In this document: positions 7,071-15,337 of the stretch, in pieces
How the letters are laid out: every line of letters starts with the position of its first letter
How positions within the stretch are numbered: position 1 is the first letter of the stretch
Source: Corynebacterium gottingense
GTDB taxonomy: Bacteria; Actinomycetota; Actinomycetes; Mycobacteriales; Mycobacteriaceae
Reading direction: 5' to 3'
NCBI RefSeq assembly: GCF_003693265.1
Contig: NZ_RDRE01000002.1
Span: forward strand, 62,001-126,000
Length of the DNA: 64,000 nucleotides
Position numbers and translations under genes: made by a program
Notes under the pieces: model-generated
What the model was told of the DNA's origin: nothing
Seen by the model: the letters and a program-made list of their open reading frames with translations, nothing else
Databases searched by the model: none

Positions 7071-7362
7071 GTCCCTAGTTGTACACGAAACCTTCTCACA
7101 CGTGACCAGTCCTAATCCCAGCGCATCCAAGCTGGAATAAGATGTCAGAGCAGGATTACCCCACCATCTGCCAGAGCTTCTTATTCGGCTAACCTACACA
7201 TTGAACTTAAATTCCACGGTATGTAGTTGCAAAGTAACTTTCTCGAGAACCTCGCCACCCACGTCGCTCCCGCGTTGGGTGGCAGCCGAACCACAAAGGA
7301 TCAGTCATCTGCTATCCCATCGACTAATTCTTGCAGGTCGCAGGACCTTCGCGTAACTGTCA
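7071..7362. other. Intergenic stretch between epimerase and cmtR holding the third border
   Basis: No gene seen. It contains the ychF-end copy at 7194-7217 and its right flank to 7238, then unassigned sequence leading into the cmtR operator array. Confidence 0.6.
7194..7238. repeat. Displaced ychF 3'-end copy no. 3 with right flank
   Basis: The core at 7194-7217 encodes VEFKFNV-stop on the minus strand. The next 21 bases (to 7238) match the right flank of copy no. 1 except for two positions. So these two borders share more than the ychF codons, as would the ends of related mobile units. Confidence 0.75.
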
Positions 7363-7410
7363 GTTCAGCACACTTTGAATAGTTCAGCACACGATGTATT
7401 GTTCAGCACA
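7363..7410 (+). promoter_or_regulatory. Triple 19-bp operator repeats and leaderless promoter of cmtR
   Basis: GTTCAGCACA occurs three times at 7363, 7382 and 7401, exactly 19 bases apart. The last one runs into the cmtR ATG at 7410. TATTGT (7397-7402) is a -10 ending 7 bases before the ATG, so the mRNA is probably leaderless and a bound repressor would cover the start site. TGAATAGTTCA at 7376-7386 is a short dyad within the array. Confidence 0.7.
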
Positions 7411-7769
7411 TGCTGACTATTGCTTCACGCCTCGACGTCATGAACCGGCTCGGCCGGGCCATGGCGGATCCGACGCGTTCCAGAATCCTGATGACACTAC
7501 TCGACGGCCCGAGCTACCCGGCCGTACTTTCGCGCGACCTGGGCCTGACCCGCTCAAACGTCTCGAACCACCTGACCTGCCTGCGTGACTGCGGCATCGT
7601 CGTTGCCGAGCCGGAGGGCCGCAAGACACGCTACGAAATCGCCGATCCGCACCTCGCGGCAGCGCTCAACGCGCTGGTGAACGCGACGTTGGCTGTCGAC
7701 GAAAACGCCCCGTGCATCGACCCTGAGTGCTCGGTGCCCGGCTGCGGCGAGAAGGGAGAGGACGCATGA
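7410..7769 (+). CDS. cmtR: Cd(II)/Pb(II)-sensing ArsR/SmtB-family repressor CmtR
   Basis: A 119-residue winged-helix repressor. From this start, the metal ligands known from M. tuberculosis CmtR fall at the same numbers: Cys57 and Cys61 in the recognition helix (NHLTCLRDCG) and Cys102 in the C-terminal tail (APCIDPEC). The HTH is LSRDLGLTRSNVSNHL. Metal binding in the DNA-reading helix releases the operator. The gene starts without a ribosome-binding site, directly after a -10, in an array of three 19-bp repeats. Its stop overlaps the ATPase start (ATGA). The tail has extra cysteines (Cys107, Cys112) whose role is unclear. Confidence 0.93.
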   Translation: MLTIASRLDVMNRLGRAMADPTRSRILMTLLDGPSYPAVLSRDLGLTRSNVSNHLTCLRDCGIVVAEPEGRKTRYEIADPHLAAALNALVNATLAVDENAPCIDPECSVPGCGEKGEDA

Positions 7770-9658
7770 GCTCGGCGTGTGGATGCGAACACGAACCCGC
7801 CACGGAGATCGAAGAACTCGATCGGCCATGGTGGAAGGACCCCGAGTTGCTACTGCCGATCTTCTCCGGCGTAGCCCTCTGCGTAGGCCTGGCGCTGGGC
7901 TGGTCCGGGCTAGCGACACCCGCGACAGTACTGTTCTGGGTCGGCCTGCTGCTAGGGGCGTATACGTTCGCGCCCGACGCGATCCGAAACCTTGTCACGA
8001 AGCGCAAGCTCGGCATTGGTTTGCTGATGACCATCAGCGCGGTCGGCGCGGTAATCCTCGGTTACGTCGGAGAGGCCGCGGCGCTAGCGTTCCTGTACTC
8101 GATCGCCGAGGCGCTGGAAGACAAGGCGATGGACCGGGCGCAGGGCGGACTGCGGGCACTGTTGAAGTTGGTACCGCAGACCGCGACGGTGCTGCGCGAC
8201 GGCACGTCGGTCGAGGTCGCAGCGAAGGACCTCGCGGCTGGCGAGCTTATGCTCGTGCGCCCCGGAGAGCGGATCGCCACGGACGGCATCATTCGGTCTG
8301 GGCGCTCCAGCCTTGACACCTCAGCGATCACCGGAGAATCCATTCCGGAGGAGGTTGCGCCCGGCGACGAGGTGCCCGCGGGAGCGATCAACTCCGCCGG
8401 TGTGCTGGAAGTCCAGACGACCGCAGCTGGAACGGACAACTCGCTGACCACACTCGTGGACCTGGTCGAGCAGGCGCAGGCGGAAAAGGGCGACCGCGCC
8501 CGGATCGCCGACCGGATTGCCCAACCCCTAGTGCCCGGGGTGATGATCCTGGCGGTGCTAGTCGGCGTGATCGGCTCGCTGCTGGGCGACCCCGAGACGT
8601 GGATCACCCGTGCGTTGGTGGTTCTGGTCGCAGCGTCGCCGTGCGCGCTGGCAATCTCCGTGCCGCTGACGGTCGTGGCCGCGATCGGCGCGGCCAGCCA
8701 GTTCGGCGTGGTCATCAAGTCTGGCGCGGCGTTCGAGCGGCTCGGCGGCATCCGTCACCTGGCGGTGGACAAGACCGGAACCCTCACCCGCAACCAGCCC
8801 GAGGTTACCGGCGTGGTCCCGGCAGACAGGTTTGATCGGGCGCAGGTGCTTACTTTCGCGGCGGCAGTTGAGCAGCAATCGACGCACCCCCTCGCCGCGG
8901 CGATCGCGGCAGCGGGGCCCGAAGCGCCCGCCGCCCAGGACATCAGCGAGGAAGCCGGGCACGGCATCAGCGGCACCGTCGAAGGCCGACGGGTGCTGGT
9001 GGGCAGCCCCCGGTGGATCGACGCCGGGCCACTGAAGGCAGACGTTGAGCGCATGGAGTCCGAAGGCCAGACCTGCGTCCTAGTCACCGTCGATGACGCT
9101 CTCGCCGGAGCGATCGGTGTCCGCGACGAGCTGCGTCCCGAGGTTCCCGAAGCCGTGCAGACCCTGCGCGCCAACGATGTGGAAGTGAGCATGCTCACCG
9201 GCGACAACACTCGCACCGCCCGGGCGCTGGCTGAAATCGCCGGAATCGACGACGTGCGCGCCGAGCTGCGCCCTGAGGACAAGGCAAGCATCGTCGCCGA
9301 ATTTTCCTCCAAGACGCCGACGGCGATGATCGGCGACGGCATCAACGACGCGCCGGCACTGGCGGGCGCGACGGTGGGCATTGCGATGGGAGCAACCGGC
9401 TCTGACGCCGCGATCGAGTCCGCTGACGTCGCCTTCACTGGCCACGACCTCCGGCTGATCCCGCAGGCGCTGCAGCACGCCCGCCGAGGCAGCAGGATCA
9501 TCAACCAGAACATCGTGCTGTCTCTGGCCATCATCATCGTGTTGATGCCACTGGCGATCAGCGGTGTGCTGGGCCTGGCCGCCGTCGTGTTGGTTCACGA
9601 AGTCGCTGAAGTCATCGTGATCTTGAACGGCCTGCGGGCTGCACGAGCGAAACGCTGA
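7766..9658 (+). CDS. ctpG: Heavy-metal P1B-type ATPase, CtpG/CadA-like (Cd/Pb/Zn exporter)
   Basis: A 630-residue metal-exporting P-type ATPase. The actuator loop has TGES (in SAITGESIPEE), the membrane metal site is SPC (residues 291-293) instead of the usual CPC, the phosphorylated Asp is in DKTGT (Asp335), then the HP motif (QSTHPLAAA) and GDGINDAPALAGA. The short N-terminus has no HMA domain, only a Cys/His cluster (SSACGCEHEP). SPC and linkage to cmtR match M. tuberculosis CtpG, so cadmium/lead export is inferred. The start at 7766 overlaps cmtR in ATGA; the frame extends 13 codons further upstream but inside cmtR. Confidence 0.93.
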   Translation: MSSACGCEHEPATEIEELDRPWWKDPELLLPIFSGVALCVGLALGWSGLATPATVLFWVGLLLGAYTFAPDAIRNLVTKRKLGIGLLMTISAVGAVILGYVGEAAALAFLYSIAEALEDKAMDRAQGGLRALLKLVPQTATVLRDGTSVEVAAKDLAAGELMLVRPGERIATDGIIRSGRSSLDTSAITGESIPEEVAPGDEVPAGAINSAGVLEVQTTAAGTDNSLTTLVDLVEQAQAEKGDRARIADRIAQPLVPGVMILAVLVGVIGSLLGDPETWITRALVVLVAASPCALAISVPLTVVAAIGAASQFGVVIKSGAAFERLGGIRHLAVDKTGTLTRNQPEVTGVVPADRFDRAQVLTFAAAVEQQSTHPLAAAIAAAGPEAPAAQDISEEAGHGISGTVEGRRVLVGSPRWIDAGPLKADVERMESEGQTCVLVTVDDALAGAIGVRDELRPEVPEAVQTLRANDVEVSMLTGDNTRTARALAEIAGIDDVRAELRPEDKASIVAEFSSKTPTAMIGDGINDAPALAGATVGIAMGATGSDAAIESADVAFTGHDLRLIPQALQHARRGSRIINQNIVLSLAIIIVLMPLAISGVLGLAAVVLVHEVAEVIVILNGLRAARAKR

Positions 9659-9928
9659 GGCTGTGACCGGCAAGTCTTATAAGAGTTAAACCACGCGCCG
9701 AGCGCACACACGTTGGACCAGGCGAGTCATTCGAGTTCACCACCTGGTCCTTCTCGATGCGTGCAGGCACGGGAACTGTGGGTGAACCTAATAGTTCAAC
9801 GGCCCGATACCGCTTGCAGATTCTACACACGAGGTAGCGGAATGGACCGAGGCCGAACGAAAACCGGAGTTAGAGACAGCGCTCTTCAACCTCCCCCCAA
9901 TAACGCGAAACGTCATTAACGCTCCGCG
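9659..9928. other. Intergenic region between the Cd block and ychF
   Basis: No gene is supported. It holds an 8-bp inverted repeat (GGACCAGG at 9714-9721, CCTGGTCC about 20 bases on). Near 9901-9931 it holds tandem TAACGC-type dyads (TAACGCTCCGCGTTA) that probably form the ychF 3' hairpin and resemble the sequence left of repeat copy no. 1. Confidence 0.5.
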
Positions 9929-9952
9929 TTACACATTAAATTTGAATTCAAC
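9929..9952 (-). repeat. Functional ychF 3' end (copy no. 4 of the border repeat)
   Basis: The last seven codons and stop of ychF (VEFKFNV, TAA). The three displaced copies at 2616, 5830 and 7194 encode the same peptide with other synonymous codons and TAG stops, so this is taken as the target sequence of the accessory insertions. Confidence 0.75.
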
Positions 9953-11014
9953 GACGTCGCCGTCGACCATGACGTAATCCTTGCCCTCCTGGCGCACCTT
10001 GCCGTGGGCACGTGCCTCTGCCATGGAACCAAGCTCATCCAGGTCCTCGAAGGCGACGATCTCGGCCTTGATGAAGCCCTTCTCAAAGTCAGAGTGGATC
10101 ACGCCGGCCGCCTGCGGGGCGGTGTCGCCCTTGTGGATGGTCCAGGCGCGCGCCTCCTTCGGGCCGGCGGTCAGGTAGGTCTGCAGGCCCAGGGTGTCAA
10201 AGCCGGCCTTCGCCAGCGTCTGCAGGCCCGGCTCGTCCTGGCCGACGGCGGCGAGGAGTTCGGACGCGTCTTCGTCGTCAAGCTCCAAAAGCTCGGTCTC
10301 TGTCTGGGCGTCGAGGAAGACTGCGTCGGCGGGGGCAACGACGTCGCGCAGCTCCTGCTTACGGGCGTTGTCGGTCAGCACGTCTTCGTCGGAGTTGAAC
10401 ACGTAGAGGAACGGCTTGGCCGTCATCAGGTGGAGGTGGTGCAGCAGGGAGAGGTCAATATCGCCGGTCTTGGAGGCGGCGAACAGCGTGCGGTCGCTTT
10501 CGAGCACGGCCTGGGCCTTCTTCGTCTCCTCGGCCTGCGCGGCGATGTCCTTGTCCTTGCGGCCGTCCTTTTCCAGGCGCGGCAGGGCCTTCTCAATGGT
10601 TTGCAGGTCAGCGAGGATCAGCTCGGTGTTGATCACGGCAATGTCGCTCGCGGGGTCGATCTTGCCGTCGACGTGGATCACGTTGTCGTCGCTAAACGCC
10701 CTGACCACCTGGCAGATCGCGTCCGCCTCGCGGATGTTGGCCAAGAAGGCGTTGCCCATCCCCTCGCCCTCGGAGGCACCCTTCACAATGCCGGCGATGT
10801 CCACGAAGGACACGGTCGCGGGCAGGATCCGCTCAGATTCAAAGATCTCGGCCAGGCGGTCCAGGCGCGGGTCCGGCAGCTCCACCAGACCCACGTTGGG
10901 CTCGATGGTGGCAAACGGGTAGTTGGCAGCAAGCACCTCGTTGCGCGTCAGGGCGTTGAAGAGGGTTGACTTACCAACGTTGGGCAGTCCGACGATTCCA
11001 AGTGTAAGGCTCAC
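9929..11014 (-). CDS. ychF: Redox-regulated ATPase YchF (OLA1 family)
   Basis: A 361-residue Obg-related P-loop protein that binds ATP rather than GTP and associates with ribosomes. The P-loop is GLPNVGKST at residues 9-17, switch II is DIAGIVKGASEGEGMG, and the usual NKxD is replaced by NSDE (YVFNSDEDV), which explains the ATP preference. A coiled-coil insertion (about 130-180) and the C-terminal TGS domain (LQTYLTAGPKEARAWTIHKG to the end) are complete. It opens the conserved ychF-ispH-xseAB block. Its last codons appear as displaced copies downstream, so inserted DNA has recreated the gene end rather than destroyed it. Confidence 0.96.
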   Translation of the reverse strand: MSLTLGIVGLPNVGKSTLFNALTRNEVLAANYPFATIEPNVGLVELPDPRLDRLAEIFESERILPATVSFVDIAGIVKGASEGEGMGNAFLANIREADAICQVVRAFSDDNVIHVDGKIDPASDIAVINTELILADLQTIEKALPRLEKDGRKDKDIAAQAEETKKAQAVLESDRTLFAASKTGDIDLSLLHHLHLMTAKPFLYVFNSDEDVLTDNARKQELRDVVAPADAVFLDAQTETELLELDDEDASELLAAVGQDEPGLQTLAKAGFDTLGLQTYLTAGPKEARAWTIHKGDTAPQAAGVIHSDFEKGFIKAEIVAFEDLDELGSMAEARAHGKVRQEGKDYVMVDGDVVEFKFNV

Positions 11015-11101
11015 GTCGGCCTATCCTAGCCCACTTCGCCTCCTCCCCCGACACGCAGGGGGTGCGAGCGCTTTGGATGCGAGTGGGGCACAATAGTGCG
11101 G

Positions 11102-12493
11102 GTGAGTAGCAGCAAGGCAAACACCGAAACCGTCACCGACCCCCAGGACACCGCTGCGGTCGAACGGGAGGATCGCGTGGACCGCGGCGTGGTCATCAAC
11201 TCGTGGGTCAAGGGCGCCGCGATGTTGACGCTGCGCCTGCTCATCATCGCCGTGTTCCTGTTCGCGTTGGGCAACCTCATCGGCGCATTCTGGGCCGGCG
11301 TCCTGCCGATCGTGCTGGCGCTGATCATCTGTACGGTCTTGGCCCCCATCGCGTCGTGGATGCGCAACGCGGGCCTGCCGTCCGGCCTCGCCGCGACGAT
11401 CACCCTGCTGGGCTTTTTCGGCCTGCTCAGCGCAATTGCCCTGCTCATCGCCCCGGACATCGTCTCGCATTCCCGTGTCCTCTACCTGCAAGCCCTCGAA
11501 GGCATCCAGCGCATGCAGCTGTGGCTGCAGGGTCCGCCGCTCAACATGGACCCCGACGACCTCAGCCAGGCGATCAACGAGGTCGCCCAGTGGATGCAAA
11601 ACCAGGCGGGCGCGATCGCCGGCGGCGTCTTCTCCGGCCTGGGCACCGCGGCGAGCCTCATGGTCTCGCTCATGGTCCTCCTTGTGCTGACCTTCTTCTT
11701 TCTCAAGGACGGGCACCGCTTCCTGCCGTGGGTACGCTCCGCCACGGGCGGCCGTACCGGCCTCCACGCCACCGAGCTACTCACGCGCGCCTGGAAGACG
11801 CTGAGCGGTTTCATCGTCGCGCAGGCCATCGTCTCGCTCGTCGACTCCGTCTTCATCGGCCTCGGCATCTCCATCGTTGGCGTCCCGATGGCGTTCACGC
11901 TGGCCGTCATCACTTTCATCGCCGGCTTCATCCCCATCATCGGCGCCGTCACCGCAGGCGCCCTCGCCGTCCTCGTTGCCCTCGTCTCCCTGGGGTTCAC
12001 CGAGGCTCTCATCGTCCTAGCCATCGTCTGCGCGGTCCAACAGCTCGAGGGCAACATCCTCTCCCCCATGCTGCAGTCGCGCGCCATGAACCTGCACCCG
12101 GTCATCGTCCTGGTCTCCGTCACCGTCGGCGGCGGCCTGTTCGGCCTCATCGGCGGCTTCCTCGCCGTGCCCGCGGCCGCGATGATCGCGGTGTGCTACC
12201 GCTACGTCCTGGACATCCTGCGCATTCACTCCGGCGAGAAGTTCGCAGCCGAGCTCGACTTTGTCACCGAGGAAGGCCGCACCATCGCCGAGATCGAGGA
12301 GAAGGAGTCCGTCCACGAGCGCGCGGAGTGGCGCAAGGAACGCCAGTGGACCGCCCCGCCGGTCGTCGAGGAGCTCGAGGCCGACGAGCCCCAGGGGTCG
12401 TCGAGCTGGAAGAAGCTTATCGACGCCCACGAAAACTCCCGATTCGCCAAAATGTTCGGAAATTCCGACTCGGAGGGCGAAACCAAGGCTTAG
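11102..12493 (+). CDS. AI-2E family transporter (PerM-like membrane protein)
   Basis: About 463 residues with seven to eight hydrophobic segments. After a 40-residue cytoplasmic start come helices around LTLRLLIIAVFLFALGNLIG and the family core (VGVPMAFTLAVITFIAGFIPIIGAVTAGALAV, then QQLEGNILSPMLQSRAMNLHP). The EGN...P..Q block is the family signature. Substrates of corynebacterial members are unknown. The C-terminal 100 residues are charged and Glu-rich. The GTG at 11102 is chosen because CACAAT lies 7 bases upstream (leaderless); a GTG six bases earlier is the alternative. A GTGGGCGTCGATAAGC motif copy lies in the 3' part (minus strand, 12415-12430). Confidence 0.88.
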   Translation: MSSSKANTETVTDPQDTAAVEREDRVDRGVVINSWVKGAAMLTLRLLIIAVFLFALGNLIGAFWAGVLPIVLALIICTVLAPIASWMRNAGLPSGLAATITLLGFFGLLSAIALLIAPDIVSHSRVLYLQALEGIQRMQLWLQGPPLNMDPDDLSQAINEVAQWMQNQAGAIAGGVFSGLGTAASLMVSLMVLLVLTFFFLKDGHRFLPWVRSATGGRTGLHATELLTRAWKTLSGFIVAQAIVSLVDSVFIGLGISIVGVPMAFTLAVITFIAGFIPIIGAVTAGALAVLVALVSLGFTEALIVLAIVCAVQQLEGNILSPMLQSRAMNLHPVIVLVSVTVGGGLFGLIGGFLAVPAAAMIAVCYRYVLDILRIHSGEKFAAELDFVTEEGRTIAEIEEKESVHERAEWRKERQWTAPPVVEELEADEPQGSSSWKKLIDAHENSRFAKMFGNSDSEGETKA

Positions 12494-12523
12494 GTGTTCG
12501 GTGCGTGTGGTTAACTCGGGCGC

Positions 12524-13567
12524 ATGTCTACCGCCACCGCATTTCTCATCCTGGCCACGGGCCTCCTCCTCGGCTTCATCGCGGGACTGTTCACTGGCAT
12601 GAGCTGGCTCAGGCGCAACACCCCCACGCCCGCCCCGCCGGCGGACCTGGCGCCCGTCGCCCGTGCACTCACGCAGCTCCAGGATCAGCTGGACGAGCTG
12701 GACAAAGACCAGGCCGTCGGCCGCAACGCGCTGGCCAGCCAGGTCCAGGCGATCGGACGGACCTCTGCCCGGCTGGGCGACCGCACCGATCAGCTCATTA
12801 ACGCCCTGCGCAGCCCGCAAACGCGCGGGCGGTGGGGCGAGATCCAGCTCCAGCGCGTCGTCGAGCTCGGCGGGATGGTGGAGCACGTCGACTTTGACGT
12901 GCAGGCGCACCTGCGCGGCGGCATCGACGCTCCAGGCGTCCGCCCCGACATGGTGATCCGGCTCTCGCAGGACCGCAACGTCGTGGTGGACGCGAAGGTG
13001 CCGTTCTCCTCGTACCTGGACGCGTTGAACACGGAGGACCCGGAGGAGAAGCAGGCATACATGCGCCGGCACGCGCACTTGCTGCGCCGCCACGTGGACA
13101 CGCTCTCGTCCAAGTCCTATATCCAGGCGTTCCAGCCCACTCCGGAGTTTGTGGTCATGTTCGTGCCCGCGGACCCGTTCCTCGACGCAGGCCTGACCAT
13201 CGACCCTGAGCTCCTCGACTACGCGCTTGCGCGCGACGTGGTCATCGCCACCCCCACCACCCTGTTCGCGCTGCTGCGCACGGTAGCGCTCGGCTGGCGG
13301 CAGGACTCGGTCAATGAGAAGGCGAAGGAGATCCAGCGGCTCGGCGCGGAGCTGCACACTCGCCTGCGCGTGATGGGCGAGCACTACAACAAAGTGGGCG
13401 CCTCGCTGGACAAGGCCGTGGAAGCCTACAACGCCACGCTGGCGTCGATGGACTCGCGCGTCATGGTGACCGCCCGGCGGCTGGAGGATATGGAGGTGCC
13501 CACGGGCCGCGCACACGCCGCGCCGCTCACGCCTGCCACATCGCGTCCGCGGCACGCTGCCGGGTAA
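12524..13567 (+). CDS. rmuC: DNA recombination protein RmuC
   Basis: 347 residues. An N-terminal membrane anchor (about residues 5-27, ATAFLILATGLLLGFIAGLF) precedes a coiled coil (LTQLQDQLDELDKDQ) and the RmuC nuclease-like domain with TRGRWGEIQLQRVVELGGM, PDMVIRL..RNVVVDAKVPFSSYLDA and FVPADPFLDAGL. The GRWGE and D-x-K residues correspond to the PD-(D/E)xK-like core. RmuC limits inverted-repeat recombination; its biochemical activity is unproven. Slightly short C-terminus compared with E. coli. It follows the AI-2E gene in the same direction with a 30-base gap. Confidence 0.93.
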   Translation: MSTATAFLILATGLLLGFIAGLFTGMSWLRRNTPTPAPPADLAPVARALTQLQDQLDELDKDQAVGRNALASQVQAIGRTSARLGDRTDQLINALRSPQTRGRWGEIQLQRVVELGGMVEHVDFDVQAHLRGGIDAPGVRPDMVIRLSQDRNVVVDAKVPFSSYLDALNTEDPEEKQAYMRRHAHLLRRHVDTLSSKSYIQAFQPTPEFVVMFVPADPFLDAGLTIDPELLDYALARDVVIATPTTLFALLRTVALGWRQDSVNEKAKEIQRLGAELHTRLRVMGEHYNKVGASLDKAVEAYNATLASMDSRVMVTARRLEDMEVPTGRAHAAPLTPATSRPRHAAG

Positions 13568-13570
13568 ACT
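13565..13570 (+). promoter_or_regulatory. -10 (TAAACT) of the DUF6542 gene, overlapping the rmuC stop
   Basis: TAAACT contains the rmuC TAA stop and ends 8 bases before the GTG at 13579, consistent with a leaderless transcript. Confidence 0.5.
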
Positions 13571-13578
13571 GTGTCACC

Positions 13579-14208
13579 GTGTCTCACGTGATCCGGAATA
13601 CCAACGCCCCGTCTGCACCCTTCCAGGGCCTGCCGACAGGCTCTGCCATTGGCATCCAGTTCGCAGCCCTCGTGACCGGAGCACTGCTGTGCACCATGAT
13701 CGGCCAAATCGGTTGGCCGTTGCTTGCATGCTTTGCCGTCGGGGTCATCCTGGTCACCACCGTCGTCGAGCCGAAGGGGCTCTTCCTCACCGTCGCGTCC
13801 GCGCCGATCATGTTTGTCATCGCCGTGTTGGCTACGGGGTACGTGCTCTCGCGCAGCCAGATCGCCAACGGAGGCACCTCCTCGCGCGCCGCACTACTCA
13901 CGGTGTTTTACCCGCTCACGGAAGTGTTTCCCGCGCTGATCACCATCACCATCGGCGCAATCATCATCGCGGTGGTCCGCTACAAATTGGTCGAGCGGCA
14001 AAACCGTGCGCGCGCCCGCTCCGAGAGTGCGGAACGCCACCGCGTCGCAGAGAGCAACCAGCGCACCTCCGTGCAGAGCCGCCGCGCGCGCGAGCGCACC
14101 TCGAGTGTGTCCGTGCAGGAGCTGCTCAACCGCGCGAAGACCGAGCGCGAGAAAAACCCGCGCCCGCAGCGAACGCGGGGCGGGTTGAACGACAACCTCT
14201 ACGACTAG
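13579..14208 (+). CDS. DUF6542-type membrane protein
   Basis: 209 residues with an N-terminal membrane domain of about four helices (GIQFAALVTGALLCTMI, LLACFAVGVILVTTVV, FLTVASAPIMFVIAVLATGYV, VFPALITITIGAIIIAVV) and a long basic cytoplasmic tail (residues 130-209) very rich in Arg (RARARSESAERHR). Such a protein between ychF and ispH is conserved in corynebacteria; function unknown. The tail could contact nucleic acid or phospholipid, which is only inference. The GTG start is supported by a -10 (TAAACT) 8 bases upstream. Convergent with ispH, with 3 bases between stops. Confidence 0.8.
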   Translation: MSHVIRNTNAPSAPFQGLPTGSAIGIQFAALVTGALLCTMIGQIGWPLLACFAVGVILVTTVVEPKGLFLTVASAPIMFVIAVLATGYVLSRSQIANGGTSSRAALLTVFYPLTEVFPALITITIGAIIIAVVRYKLVERQNRARARSESAERHRVAESNQRTSVQSRRARERTSSVSVQELLNRAKTEREKNPRPQRTRGGLNDNLYD

Positions 14209-14211
14209 CGT

Positions 14212-15183
14212 CTAGCCCGCGGTATTTTCCTTCGTGCGCCGCGCACGCAGATCGCGGGGCAGCGCGAACGTAATGGTTTCCACCGTGGTGGTGACCTCTT
14301 CGACGTCGGTGTAGCCGCGCTCCGCGAGGAAATCCACGACCTGGCCCACCAGGATCTCGGGGACGGACGCACCGGACGTGACGCCGACGGTGTTCACGCC
14401 CTCGAGCCACGCCTCGTCAATCTGCGAGGCGTAATCCACCAGGTGCGAGTCCTTCGCACCGGCCTCCAGCGCCACCTCGACCAGGCGCTTCGAATTCGAC
14501 GAGTTCTGCGAGCCGACGACCACGACCAGGTCGGAGTCCGCCGCGATCTTCTTCACCGCAGCCTGCCGGTTTTGGGTGGCGTAGCAAATGTCATCGCTCG
14601 GCGGGTCCTGCAGGTGCGGGAAGCGCTCCTTGAGTTTGGTCACGATCTCCATCGTCTCGTCCACGGACAGCGTGGTCTGGGAGAGCCACACCAGCTTCTG
14701 GTCCTGCAGCGACTCCGGCAGGCTCTCCACTCCCTCGACACCGTCGACCAGGTGCGTCACCTCCGGTGCCTCACCCGCGGTGCCCTCGACCTCCTCGTGG
14801 CCCTCGTGGCCGACGAGCAGGATGTGGAAGCCGTCGCGGGCGAAGCGCTTCGCCTCGTTGTGCACCTTGGTCACTAGCGGGCACGACGCGTCAAGCGTGC
14901 GCAGGTTCAGGTTCGCGGCGGACTCACGCACCGCCGGTGAAATCCCGTGCGCGGAAAAGACGAGGTGTGCGCCCTCCGGCACCTCGTCGGTCTCATCAAC
15001 AAAAATTACGCCGCGCTGCTCAAGGGTCTCCACAACGTACTTGTTGTGCACGATCTGTTTGCGCACGTAGACGGGCGCGCCGTACTTTTCCAGCGCCTTC
15101 TCCACCGTCTCTACCGCGCGATCCACCCCGGCGCAGTAGCCGCGAGGCGCAGCAAGAAGAACTTTTTTACCCTGATCAGTCAT
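14212..15183 (-). CDS. ispH: 4-hydroxy-3-methylbut-2-enyl diphosphate reductase IspH (LytB)
   Basis: 323 residues. The last MEP-pathway enzyme, making IPP and DMAPP with a [4Fe-4S] cluster in the cytoplasm. Cluster ligands are visible as Cys in [26 protein letters not shown] and [11 protein letters not shown]. The His residues in HGISP and GHEGHEEV and the TSGASVPE loop are also present. The ATG at 15183 starts seven codons before the conserved LLAAPRGYC; the open frame upstream has no family match. Divergent from xseA. IPP from here feeds the isoprenoid enzymes in the window (uppS, crtI-like). Confidence 0.97.
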   Translation of the reverse strand: MTDQGKKVLLAAPRGYCAGVDRAVETVEKALEKYGAPVYVRKQIVHNKYVVETLEQRGVIFVDETDEVPEGAHLVFSAHGISPAVRESAANLNLRTLDASCPLVTKVHNEAKRFARDGFHILLVGHEGHEEVEGTAGEAPEVTHLVDGVEGVESLPESLQDQKLVWLSQTTLSVDETMEIVTKLKERFPHLQDPPSDDICYATQNRQAAVKKIAADSDLVVVVGSQNSSNSKRLVEVALEAGAKDSHLVDYASQIDEAWLEGVNTVGVTSGASVPEILVGQVVDFLAERGYTDVEEVTTTVETITFALPRDLRARRTKENTAG

Positions 15184-15259
15184 GGAACCGACAGTACCCA
15201 ATCTGCGTCTAAAAGAATAGGCGGCTTCGCACGGCCCGGGGCGCTGCGTACGTGGCGAC

Positions 15260-15275
15260 GGTGGCGTCGAGAAGC
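15260..15275 (+). repeat. Copy of the scattered GGKGGCGTCGANAAGC motif (intergenic example)
   Basis: GGTGGCGTCGAGAAGC in the gap between ispH and xseA, so not explained by coding constraint. Other copies lie at 25051-25065, 30154-30169, 34153-34168, 35909-35923, 40153-40168, 46231-46246, 50279-50294 and 60798-60814 on the plus strand, and at 12415-12430, 20616-20630, 34090-34104, 34316-34331, 40871-40886 and 59165-59180 on the minus strand. Confidence 0.6.
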
Positions 15276-15337
15276 GCTGTGCCCGTGTGCCGTGCGAGTG
15301 CGCTGTGTAAGTTCGGCTTTGGAAGAAAGGAGAAAAG

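Noticed and set aside
7194..7238. Insertion-sequence terminal repeats at the block borders
   Set aside because: No transposase, no inverted ends and no target duplications were seen; the repeats are direct and encode the ychF C-terminus.
9713..9919. Short plus-strand frame between the ATPase and ychF
   Set aside because: No ribosome-binding site, no similarity, and it runs into the ychF terminator region.
12017..13555. Long minus-strand open frame opposite rmuC and the AI-2E gene
   Set aside because: Shadow of high-GC coding DNA: composition-biased His/Arg/Val protein without domains, while the plus strand holds clear genes.
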